Source of the DNA: Candidatus Flemingiibacterium merdigallinarum
GTDB lineage: Bacteria; Bacillota; Clostridia; Oscillospirales; CAG-272
Reading direction: 5' to 3'
DNA: 64,000 bases
Assembly: GCA_904386005.1 (NCBI GenBank)
Contig: CAJFKR010000004.1
Coordinates: forward strand, 38,001-102,000
A program made the position numbers and the translations under genes. The notes below the pieces were generated by a model. That model was given only the letters and a program-made list of their open reading frames with translations, had not been told where the DNA came from and did not search any database. This document shows positions 49,631 through 58,412 of this stretch, piece by piece; the first letter of the stretch is position 1; every line of letters starts with the position of its first letter.

Positions 49631-49669
49631 TGCCTTTCTTAAAAATGAGCCCTGACAATAGAGCCCGGG

Positions 49670-51058
49670 TTAACCGATAAGCAGGTTTGCCTCGGGATAT
49701 TTTATTGAGCTTTGCAGCTTGGCTTGCTTTAGCATTATCGAGAAGGTTACCGTCAGAATTCCGACTCTGCCGAAAAACATGAGCAGCATTGTGACAATGT
49801 GCGATGCAAGCGACAGCTCCGGCGAGAGCGCAAGCGACAGACCGACGGTCGACATTGCCGATATAGTCTCGTAAAGCGCGGGAATAATCGGAACCTTGTC
49901 GACAAAACAGATGATAAGCGCGCCAATTGTGCCGAAGGAGAGATTTATCGTACAGATTGTCAGCGCGCGGCTTATTGTGTCGGCGGATATACCGCGGTGG
50001 AATACCGAAACGTCCGTGCGTCCGACCGCGTTGCTTTTTGCGGCAAGCAGCAGCACCGCAAACGAGCTTACCTTGATGCCTCCGGCGCATGAGCCCGAGG
50101 CTCCGCCGATAAACATCAGAACAAGGCAGACTATCTGAGTTGATTCGGTAAGATTATAGTTTAAGATTATGTCGTATCCGGCGGTACGCGTGGTAATCGA
50201 CTGGAAGAAGCAGTGGAGCAGCTTATGCCCGAGTGGCATATTGCCGATGGTCTTGTCGTTGTCCCACTCAAAAAAGCCGATGAGCAACGCACCGACAAGT
50301 ATCAGCGCCGCGGTCGTGATAATGACAAGCTTTGTATAGACCGAGACGCGCTTTTTTCTCAGTGCGAGGTTGACAAGATCGTCCCAGACAATAAAGCCGA
50401 TTCCGCCGATTACAATGAGCAGCATGATTGTGATTTCGACAACGTAATTTTCACGGAAGCCGGTCATGCTGTCAAGCAGGTCGAAGCCGGCGTTGCAGAA
50501 CGCCGATATCGAGTGGAAGGCGCCCATTCCCAGTCCCGACCAGAAGCCGAACTCGGGTATGAACTGCGTTGCGAGTATCAGCGCGCCCGTGCCCTCGATT
50601 ATCAGAGTTCCGATCAGTATCCGCCGTACAAGGCGGATCGCGCCGCCGGTTCCGGTAAGTCCGAGCGACTGTGCGACAACCACGCGTTCGCGAGGTGTTA
50701 TCTGCCGCCGTATGAACATCGACAGCATTACCGCCAGTGTCATAAAGCCAAGACCGCCGATCTGGATAAGCAGAATAATTACTATCTGACCGAACAGACT
50801 CCAATAAGCACCGGTATTCTGCACTATCAGTCCGGTTACGCAGGCGGCGCTGACCGAGGTGAACATCGCGTCTTCAAACGACGTGAATTCGCCCGAGCTT
50901 GAGGATATCGGAAGCGTCAGAAGTATGCCTCCGCAGAAAATCAGAATGATAAAGCCGATAATGATGATTTGCGGCGCGGTCAGCCTGTGCGAAACGTCGC
51001 CGCGCAGTCTCAGCCGCATCGAACGGCGTCTTGCGCGTAATTCATCGTTTATTTGCAT
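49670..51058 (-). CDS. ktrB: TrkH/KtrB family potassium transporter
   Basis: SAACVTGLIVQNTGAYWSLFGQIVIILLIQIGGLGFMTLAV, SISAFCNAGFDLL, TTRTAGYDIILN, GGASGSCAGGIK selectivity loops. Confidence 0.93.
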   Translation of the reverse strand: MQINDELRARRRSMRLRLRGDVSHRLTAPQIIIIGFIILIFCGGILLTLPISSSSGEFTSFEDAMFTSVSAACVTGLIVQNTGAYWSLFGQIVIILLIQIGGLGFMTLAVMLSMFIRRQITPRERVVVAQSLGLTGTGGAIRLVRRILIGTLIIEGTGALILATQFIPEFGFWSGLGMGAFHSISAFCNAGFDLLDSMTGFRENYVVEITIMLLIVIGGIGFIVWDDLVNLALRKKRVSVYTKLVIITTAALILVGALLIGFFEWDNDKTIGNMPLGHKLLHCFFQSITTRTAGYDIILNYNLTESTQIVCLVLMFIGGASGSCAGGIKVSSFAVLLLAAKSNAVGRTDVSVFHRGISADTISRALTICTINLSFGTIGALIICFVDKVPIIPALYETISAMSTVGLSLALSPELSLASHIVTMLLMFFGRVGILTVTFSIMLKQAKLQSSIKYPEANLLIG

Positions 51059-51117
51059 ATGTAGATGTGTCCTTTTCGTTTATTGACCGACTGGACGCCT
51101 GATGATATTTCAATTAA

Positions 51118-51912
51118 TCAGTCCGTCAGTCGGAGTGAGGCTATCAGCGGATAATGATCGGACGGATACAGGCCGTCATATGACGAGCGGATAACCTCGA
51201 AATCGGATAGTTGGAAATCCTTGCTGGCAAAAATATAGTCTATGCTGCGCGAGCCCTCGCCGCCGCGGTAAAAATGATAAGTGCCGCCGATTCCCTCCGA
51301 CAGATTGTAAAGCCTGACGTTTTCATATCCGCAGCCGTTATCTGCAAGCTCTTTTATTGAGCGCGAATCGGGCTTTGCGTTGAAATCGCCGCAAAGCAGC
51401 GTGGGCAGCGGGTCATGCTCCTGATAGGCGGAAATCTGCCGGCAGATAATGCGAAGCTCTATATAGCGCGCGGCGTCGCTCATAAGGTCAAGGTGTGTGT
51501 TGAAAACACGTATGCGCCGTCCGTTCTTGGTGATTTCGGCAACTGTGCATATGCGCGGAAATATCCAGGAAAGCGGCGAGCGCGGAGTCACCAGACGGCT
51601 TGAGCGGTCGGGGCGGCGCGTAAGCCAGAAGGTCTTGAGAAGCTTTGCGTTCAGTCCTTCCTTGACCGCGATATCGGCGTGCTCGTCAAAAAGCGCGCCG
51701 CCGCGCCCGACCCCGAAGAGACGCCAGCCGGCAAGATTCGAAACAAAATCCCGCCGCATGGACGGCGTCAGCTCCTGAACCCCGGCAACATCCGCGTCAA
51801 GCTCGCGGAACATACGGAAAATCAGCTCGCGCCGATATTTCCAGCGCCGTTCTCCGAACGCTATAAGCGAGCTTTTCAGGTTAAAGGTTGCAACACGCAG
51901 ATAGGTATCCAT
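51118..51912 (-). CDS. Endonuclease/exonuclease/phosphatase (EEP) family protein
   Basis: RVATFNLKSSL, DVAGVQEL, VFNTHLDLMSDAAR, LLCGDFNAKPDS, SDHYPLIASLRL. Confidence 0.9.
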   Translation of the reverse strand: MDTYLRVATFNLKSSLIAFGERRWKYRRELIFRMFRELDADVAGVQELTPSMRRDFVSNLAGWRLFGVGRGGALFDEHADIAVKEGLNAKLLKTFWLTRRPDRSSRLVTPRSPLSWIFPRICTVAEITKNGRRIRVFNTHLDLMSDAARYIELRIICRQISAYQEHDPLPTLLCGDFNAKPDSRSIKELADNGCGYENVRLYNLSEGIGGTYHFYRGGEGSRSIDYIFASKDFQLSDFEVIRSSYDGLYPSDHYPLIASLRLTD

Positions 51913-51971
51913 TTTTTTGAAATCAGAGCCTTCTTTGATTCGTTACTATAATCAACTATTTTATGCGCGAC

Positions 51972-52161
51972 TAAAAACAACACTGCCGGAAAAAGCGGCA
52001 GGTCAGCTATTACGGCAAAAATACAGTCGGGATGGATTCAGCGGACTTCGTTCTTCGGTCCGGTACATCCCGAAGCGATTATAACCGTGAGCCGCAGAGC
52101 GCAGTCTATTTACTTGCCGCCTGCCGGCTCTGCCGGATACTTTGCCTATAGAATCGCACAT
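51972..52161 (-). ncRNA. Candidate structured leader/ncRNA upstream of EEP-ktrB-ktrA, class unassigned
   Basis: Minus-strand promoter TATACA-17-TATAAT (52196-52168); stems TCGGGATG/CATCCCGA, CGGAC/GTCCG, CGGCAA/TTGCCG; 3' hairpin CTGCCG CTTTTTC CGGCAG followed by TGTTGTTTTT. Confidence 0.55.
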
Positions 52162-52296
52162 ATAATTATTATACCATAAAAAAATTATTATGTATATACT
52201 GTATGTAAATTTATTATTATATCACCGGTTCCTTGCCGGTAGATTGTGCATGCCGGCTGTCGGATTTATCTGAAAGCGTCAAAACGCGTCGGTTTA

Positions 52297-52785
52297 TTAA
52301 AGCGGCTTTTCGTAATACAGCACCAGCTCGTCGTCCTCTATATCCCAGCGGACCAGCCGCGTATAGCCCCAGTGCAGATAGATCGCGAGATTGCGCGTCT
52401 CCTTGGCCTCGACGCCGATAGTTATGCGCTCATATCCGAGCGACCTCGCGTGCGCCTCGATCATACGCACAAGCCGCGAGATGTGGTGCTGACCCTCGTA
52501 TTGCTTGTCGATTCGCAGCGCGTTGACGTTGGCGACCGAATGCCCGTCGGCGATCTCGGGGCGACCAATCGCCGCGCCGCACTCGGGAGACTGTATAAGC
52601 GTGCCCTCTCCGACCGGTATCCCGTCGGCGGCGACTATAAATGTAGTCGCCATCTGCTTTTCGTTATAGCCGATGTATATGTCCCGCCAAATCGGCCAGC
52701 GCGGGTCGCCGGGATTGTCGGCGATATTCTTTTCCCAGATGAGCTTCAGCTCGTTCATGTCTGCGATTTTATAATCAAATTTCAT
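52297..52785 (-). CDS. GNAT family acetyltransferase
   Basis: VANVNALRIDKQYEGQHHISRLVRMIEAHARSLGYERITIGVEAKETRNLAIYLHWGYTRLVRW; ATG 52785. Confidence 0.8.
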   Translation of the reverse strand: MKFDYKIADMNELKLIWEKNIADNPGDPRWPIWRDIYIGYNEKQMATTFIVAADGIPVGEGTLIQSPECGAAIGRPEIADGHSVANVNALRIDKQYEGQHHISRLVRMIEAHARSLGYERITIGVEAKETRNLAIYLHWGYTRLVRWDIEDDELVLYYEKPL

Positions 52786-52795
52786 ATATGAACAC

Positions 52796-52815
52796 GACTT
52801 TGCAAGGGCAAAGTC
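52796..52815 (-). promoter_or_regulatory. Hairpin between SD-like tract and GNAT start codon (copy 3)
   Basis: GACTTTGC AAGG GCAAAGTC; GAGGGAGGTA (minus) at 52816-52825; ATG at 52785. Confidence 0.6.
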
Positions 52816-52856
52816 TACCTCCCTCATGTTAATGTCACCAAACTCGCAGGCTGTTA

Positions 52857-53702
52857 TCACAGCAGCCGCATCCTTGCCTTGCGGTATTCGAGAGGGGATT
52901 TTCCGGTCTGCTGCCGGAACGCGCTGATGAAATAAGCCGCGGTCGCAAAGCCGCACAGCTCGGCGATTTTCGACACCGGATATTCGGTCGTCGCGAGCAG
53001 CTTTTCCGCGTTCTGCACACGGCAGGCGGTCAGGTAGCGGTGCAGCGTCAGCCCGGTCTGCGCGCGTATCAGCTTGTTGACATAGTATTCATGGTAATTC
53101 ACGCTGTCCGATATGTCGCGGTTGGTTATCGGCTGCGCGTAGTTTTCGCGTATGTAGGCGATTACGCGCTCGACTGTATTCGTCGTGCCGGCGTCGGACA
53201 GGGTCTGGCGCGCGGCGGTGCAGAGTATAGCCTTGAGCCGTGCCGACGCGGCTTCGCGGAAATAGAGCTTGCGCTCGCCGAGCTCGCGGACTATCGACAT
53301 CAGCTCGTCCTCGAGATATCGCATATTGTCGAGTATAAGCAGCGGCAGCAGCGACGCGCAGTCTTCAAAGGAATCGGTTTCGAGCAGCCGCTCGGGACTA
53401 AAATCCCGCTCGTGTACAATCGAAAGAGTGTGTGTCTTATCGCGGTTCGACTGCGTGAAGTCAAAATTCAGTAATATTATCTCGGCCTCCGATACGAGCT
53501 CGAAGCGGTAGGGGGTGCCTGACTGCCACATGAGCAGTGTGCCGACCGCGGCGTCGTGGACGGTGTCGCCATAATACAGCCGCAGCTCGCCGCGCCGGAC
53601 ATACAGCAGTCGGTGGTCGTATGAATATACCCGGAACGGCACCGGGTCGAGTATGAGATTTTCAGCAAAGCGTATGTGAGGGTTTATGTCGGATAGCTTC
53701 AT
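52857..53702 (-). CDS. AraC family transcriptional regulator
   Basis: ITNRDISDSVNYHEYYVNKLIRAQTGLTLHRYLTACRVQNAEKLL...AELCGFATAAYFISAFRQQTGKSPLEYRK. Confidence 0.93.
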   Translation of the reverse strand: MKLSDINPHIRFAENLILDPVPFRVYSYDHRLLYVRRGELRLYYGDTVHDAAVGTLLMWQSGTPYRFELVSEAEIILLNFDFTQSNRDKTHTLSIVHERDFSPERLLETDSFEDCASLLPLLILDNMRYLEDELMSIVRELGERKLYFREAASARLKAILCTAARQTLSDAGTTNTVERVIAYIRENYAQPITNRDISDSVNYHEYYVNKLIRAQTGLTLHRYLTACRVQNAEKLLATTEYPVSKIAELCGFATAAYFISAFRQQTGKSPLEYRKARMRLL

Positions 53703-53895
53703 TGGCTTTCACTCGTGGATATGATTTCGAAAGAGTTTGTTTTTTCGATATTTGATGTTGGTTTTTATACTTCCATTATAGCATATTCTGTGATATAATA
53801 CAAGAAAAATCGAAAATTTTACAAAGAATCCTGTTTTGAATTTATACGGGATACGGACGGCGGAGAGCGAGACCGTCACGGAAGGAAAGGAATAA

Positions 53896-54918
53896 ATGAT
53901 AAGGTTTTCTGTGGGCTATCCCACAAACGGAAGCCGCGCGTTTATCGACAAAATAATCGAGCGGCGCGAATACATAAACGAGGTCTATTTCGCCGCGCTC
54001 GGAGTCGCGAGCGGGCGCAGCTCGGTCTCGCCTGATACAGACGAGCTGCCGTGGGAGAGCGCCGAGCGGCTGCACTCTGACCTTGCGCGGCTGCGTGACA
54101 ATAAAATCAAGCTGAATCTGCTGCTCAACGGCAACTGCTACGGCGAGGACTCGCTGTCACGTCAGTTTTTCCTCAAGCTCGGAGATATCGTCGACTGCTA
54201 TCTGAACCGGTACGGGCTGTCGTCGGTCACGACCGCGTCGCCGGTGATAGCGCGGTTTATACACGACAACTTCGCCGCGCTCGAGGTGCGCGCTTCGGTC
54301 AATCTTGGAATTGGCGACATCCGCGCGATGGAGTTTTCGACCACTATTTACGACGGATACTACGCCGCGCGCGAGCTGAACCGCGACCTCGCGACCCTGC
54401 GCAGAATGAGCGAGTGGTGCCGCTCACACGGCAAGCGGCTGTATATGCTCGCGAACAGCGGCTGTATCAACAATTGTCCGGTCAGAACCTTTCACGACAA
54501 CCTCGTCGCGCACGAGTCGGCGATTGCCAGAATCGACAACGCGTATACGTTTAAGCCGCTCTGCCGCGAGTATCTGAGGGCGCGCGAGCACTATGTCAGC
54601 CTGATACGCGACATGAACTACGTCCGCCCCGAGGATATCGACCTGTATGACGACCTTGTCGACTCGGTAAAGCTCGCGACGCGGGTCAATCGCTGTCCCG
54701 AGCGGATACTCGACGCCTACTGCGACCGGCACTACCGCGGCGCGCTGACCGATCTGCTCGAGCCGGACAACGGCGTGTCGCTGCTGCCGTGGATTGTAGA
54801 CAACTCGCTGCTGCCCGACAATTTCGGCGAGTATGTCGCGACCTGCGGTCACGAATGCGAAGTCTGCCGCTTCTGTGAAGAAGCCCTTGAACGGAGCATG
54901 GTCAGGCTTGAGGAATGA
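53896..54918 (+). CDS. Peptidase U32-like TIM-barrel protein with C-terminal Cys cluster
   Basis: SVGYPTNGSRAFIDKII..., CINNCPVRTFHDNL, C-terminal CGHECEVCRFCEEA. Confidence 0.5.
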   Translation: MIRFSVGYPTNGSRAFIDKIIERREYINEVYFAALGVASGRSSVSPDTDELPWESAERLHSDLARLRDNKIKLNLLLNGNCYGEDSLSRQFFLKLGDIVDCYLNRYGLSSVTTASPVIARFIHDNFAALEVRASVNLGIGDIRAMEFSTTIYDGYYAARELNRDLATLRRMSEWCRSHGKRLYMLANSGCINNCPVRTFHDNLVAHESAIARIDNAYTFKPLCREYLRAREHYVSLIRDMNYVRPEDIDLYDDLVDSVKLATRVNRCPERILDAYCDRHYRGALTDLLEPDNGVSLLPWIVDNSLLPDNFGEYVATCGHECEVCRFCEEALERSMVRLEE

Positions 54919-55055
54919 AGGCATGAAATATGGTTGTGACAATGGACATTGACCACGATTTGTATATAATAAACGTGATTACAACTGAATAATGATATCA
55001 TAAAATTAAAGAACTCTATCAAATTCACATCAAATAAACCCAGAAAGGAATAATA

Positions 55056-56132
55056 ATGCTTACAAGTCAGATGATCAAGGAGGCGGCGAGACGTGCCGGA
55101 GCGGATGCCTGCGGCATAGCTCCGATTTCGCGCATGGACGGCGCCCCCGACGATATGAACCCGAAGTTCCTGTTCCCCGAAGCCAAGAGCATGATCGGCT
55201 TCATCTTCCGCATACCGCGCGGTGTGCAGCGCGGAATTGAGGAGGGAACGCAGTTCTTCCAGTACCCGTCGATGGCGTACGGAGGTATCAACGAGATATT
55301 CGCGCCCGCGGTGCTGTATACAGTCGGAAAGCTGATTGAGGACGAGGGATACGAGGCGTTCGTCTACCGCAACACCGGAGCGCGCGGCTCGGTCTCGGAT
55401 ATGGACGGCTCGCCCGGCAGCAGTCTGTCGCCCGAGGAGCAGATCGAGATCAACGAGAACGCCAAGATGTCGACGGCTCATCACCGCAGCGTGCAGTTCA
55501 CCCGCCCGACCCGAAGCGACAACGTCGCGCCCGATTTGCAGTTCCACTTCCGGCTCGCCGCGGTAGCCTGCGGGCTCGGCGAGATCGGCTACAGCAAGAT
55601 GCTGCTGACTCCGCAGTTCGGACCGCTGCAAAGACTCGCGTTCATATTCACCGACGCCGAGCTCGAATACGACGAGATGTACAACGGCGAGCCGCTCTGC
55701 AAGAAGTGTATGCGCTGCGTGCGCGAATGTCCGGGCAAATGCATACCCGACATCAAGTCAGGCAAGACAATCAAGGTGAATATCGCGGGCAAGGAGTGCG
55801 AGTGGGCGGACATCGATATGTGGAAGTGCTACGCGTTCTACACGCACGCCGGACGCTATCAGAACCCGTTCGTCCCGAAGGAGGTCTGGGACAAGAACGA
55901 GAACGGAGCGCTCGACCTGATGGAGGGCAAGGCTGAGGCGAGCGAGGTCGAAATTATGAAGGTGTACGGCGCACTGCAAAAATACTTCCCGAGCTGGGTC
56001 GGATACAATATGGCGAAGTGCGGCGGCTGCATACGCGGCTGTGTCAGCCGGCTTGAGATGAAGGACGGCTGTCTCGCCGGACGATTCGAGGCTCCGCTGC
56101 GGACAAAGAAGCCGTGGAAGCTTGAGCGATGA
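55056..56132 (+). CDS. QueG/epoxyqueuosine-reductase-like Fe-S protein, paralog 1
   Basis: ARRAGADACGIAPISRMDGAP, CKKCMRCVRECPGKCIP 4Fe-4S motif, CGGCIRGCV. Confidence 0.7.
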   Translation: MLTSQMIKEAARRAGADACGIAPISRMDGAPDDMNPKFLFPEAKSMIGFIFRIPRGVQRGIEEGTQFFQYPSMAYGGINEIFAPAVLYTVGKLIEDEGYEAFVYRNTGARGSVSDMDGSPGSSLSPEEQIEINENAKMSTAHHRSVQFTRPTRSDNVAPDLQFHFRLAAVACGLGEIGYSKMLLTPQFGPLQRLAFIFTDAELEYDEMYNGEPLCKKCMRCVRECPGKCIPDIKSGKTIKVNIAGKECEWADIDMWKCYAFYTHAGRYQNPFVPKEVWDKNENGALDLMEGKAEASEVEIMKVYGALQKYFPSWVGYNMAKCGGCIRGCVSRLEMKDGCLAGRFEAPLRTKKPWKLER

Positions 56133-56347
56133 GCGTAGATGGATGAGCGTAAATATTAATGATGCGGCAGCAGCGGCGATGATATAACAGCAAGTGCAAT
56201 TAATGACAGAAAATGCGATATATAAATGCGATTGTAATGATATAACAGCATATACAATGCAAACATCACCGGATTAACCGCCGCGGCAACACGGCATACC
56301 GGTTATAATAATAACTGCGTGAAAGGGCAGAATTAGAATATACTACA

Positions 56348-57304
56348 ATGAACAAACTTACATCCGAAATGATAAAGGCGAGAGCTTACGAGCTGGGCGC
56401 GCAGGTCTGCGGTATCGGCGGTCTCGAGCTGTTCGCAAGCGAGTCGCCGCAGCGCGACCCGAAGTCGATACTTCCGGCGGCGAGGTCGATAATCGGCTTC
56501 GGCTTCGCGGTGCCGCGCGGGTTATACTACGCAATGGCGCGCGGCAGCGCGGCATATGGCTACACGACGCTCGGTGTGAAATATCTCGACGAGGAGACTG
56601 CCGAGATATTCCTGCTCAAAATGGGCGGGCTCATCGAGGACCACGGCTATGACGCCTGCCTGCAAAAGTCGGTGCCGAATCTGCGCGTCAAGAGCGACAA
56701 GGAGACCAATCCCGAGGTCAAGTATACCTACGAGCTGATATACGCCGAGCCGGTCGCATCCGGCAAGCCCGCGCCAGATGTGATCATCGACTTTGGGGTC
56801 GCCACCGAAGCCTGCGGCATCGGCTGCCGCGGCAAGAGCGGTCATATCATCAGCCCGAAATACGGACCGTTTATGCGGTACTGCTTCATAATCACCGACG
56901 CGCCGCTCGAGCTCGACTCGCCGATTACCGAGTCGCTGTGCGACGGCTGCATGGAATGTGCTGCCGCCTGTCCGGGTCGGGCGATCAGTGAGTCGGGACT
57001 TGACAGCTGGCAGTGCGCGGTCTATTACAAGGGAGCGCATAAGTCTAACCCCTGCATGAACGGCGACGCAGCCGCGAAATTCCTTGCCGGAGACCCCGAG
57101 CGCGACGAGATACTCGACGGAAGCAAGCGCTTCGACGCTGAGTCAGCGCGCAAAATCTACCCGAAGCTCAATTTCCTGCCGCAGACGCAGTGGGGCTACG
57201 CGCCCTGTCTCTGTCGCCGCGCCTGCGACATCGCCTGCTTCAATCATTTGGCGAAGCGGCTTGGGCAGAAGCCGATTCCGGTAGAGCTGCCGAAATATAT
57301 CTGA
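56348..57304 (+). CDS. QueG-like Fe-S protein, paralog 2
   Basis: ELGAQVCGIGGLELFASESPQRDPKSILPAARSIIGFGFAVPRG, CDGCMECAAACPGRAI, CLCRRACDIACFNHL. Confidence 0.7.
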   Translation: MNKLTSEMIKARAYELGAQVCGIGGLELFASESPQRDPKSILPAARSIIGFGFAVPRGLYYAMARGSAAYGYTTLGVKYLDEETAEIFLLKMGGLIEDHGYDACLQKSVPNLRVKSDKETNPEVKYTYELIYAEPVASGKPAPDVIIDFGVATEACGIGCRGKSGHIISPKYGPFMRYCFIITDAPLELDSPITESLCDGCMECAAACPGRAISESGLDSWQCAVYYKGAHKSNPCMNGDAAAKFLAGDPERDEILDGSKRFDAESARKIYPKLNFLPQTQWGYAPCLCRRACDIACFNHLAKRLGQKPIPVELPKYI

Positions 57305-57319
57305 CGGGAGGATCAGACG

Positions 57320-58378
57320 ATGAGCGGTATTGAGCGAAATGGTATTGCACAAAATGGTGCTGCAGAAAACAGTATCGAACTAAATAATGACGAACAAAAT
57401 AATGATATGAACAATCCTAATAACATGAGTGAGGTGCGAAGCGAGATTATCCGGCTCGCGCGCGAGAATGGCGCCGACCTTGTCGGCTTCGCGCCGATTG
57501 AGCGGTTCGGCGGCGACTCGGCGGCGATGCGGCTGCTGCCCGAGTGCCGGACGGTCATCGGCTTCGGATTCCGCGTGCTGCGCGGCTGCTACCGCGGAAT
57601 TGAGGAGGGCTCGACCTACTATCAATACACGACGATGGGCGTCGAGAACATGGACGAGACTATTATCCCGGCCGCGCTGATGCGAGTCTCGGCATACATA
57701 GAGGAAAATGGCGGCATCGCTTTGCCGCAGAGACGGCACGACCAGATCATGAATACGTCGGACGGCACGAATCCCGAGGTACATTACAACCGCGTCTGGC
57801 ACAATATTAGCTCGGAGACGCTGCTCGACTTCGACGATACCGCGGTGAAGTGCGGGCTCGGAGAGCGCGGGCTGCACGGCGCGCTGCTCTGCGACGAGTT
57901 CGGACCGTTTGTGCGCTGCGGCTTTGTACTGTGCGACCTCGAATTTGAGCCGACTCCGATGTATGAGCCGCACCTCTGCGACAGGTGCGGAAAGTGCGTG
58001 GCCGGCTGCCCGGGTCACGCACTGTCGACCGACGGCAGCCGTGACGACTGGCGCTGCGCGGTATATTACTGCGGAGCGAACGGCACGAAGAATCCGTTCA
58101 TGCCGCCCGACGCGTACGCGGACTTCGCCGACCGTCTGGCGATAATCGCCGGAGAGGCTGAGATCACGCCCGAGAAGGCGAAAAGGATAATCGACGAGAC
58201 CTACTTCTATCCGGCGGCGCAGCACGATCACCCCTGCTCGATCTGCGGTCGCGCCTGCGATGTGGAGTGCTACATACATCTTGAGGAGCGGGGGCTGCTG
58301 ACGAGGAAATTCAAGCAGCCGTTCCGCCGCCGCGAGCAATGGCAGTTTGGGTTGGATTCGTTCGAGACGAAAGAGTGA
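57320..58378 (+). CDS. QueG-like Fe-S protein, paralog 3, with Asn-rich N-terminal extension
   Basis: RENGADLVGFAPIERFGGDSAAMRLLPECRTVIGFGFRVLRG, CDRCGKCVAGCPGHAL, CSICGRACDVECYIHL; GGGAGG RBS before 57320. Confidence 0.7.
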   Translation: MSGIERNGIAQNGAAENSIELNNDEQNNDMNNPNNMSEVRSEIIRLARENGADLVGFAPIERFGGDSAAMRLLPECRTVIGFGFRVLRGCYRGIEEGSTYYQYTTMGVENMDETIIPAALMRVSAYIEENGGIALPQRRHDQIMNTSDGTNPEVHYNRVWHNISSETLLDFDDTAVKCGLGERGLHGALLCDEFGPFVRCGFVLCDLEFEPTPMYEPHLCDRCGKCVAGCPGHALSTDGSRDDWRCAVYYCGANGTKNPFMPPDAYADFADRLAIIAGEAEITPEKAKRIIDETYFYPAAQHDHPCSICGRACDVECYIHLEERGLLTRKFKQPFRRREQWQFGLDSFETKE

Positions 58379-58412
58379 AAAAATAAAAATTTATCAAAGG
58401 AGATGAGATACA

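Noticed and set aside
51972-52161. Assignment of the leader as a canonical c-di-AMP (ydaO) riboswitch
   Set aside because: Context (ktrBA) fits, but I could not find intact core strings such as GGGGTNAATC or CAGCTAACYYCG; left unassigned.
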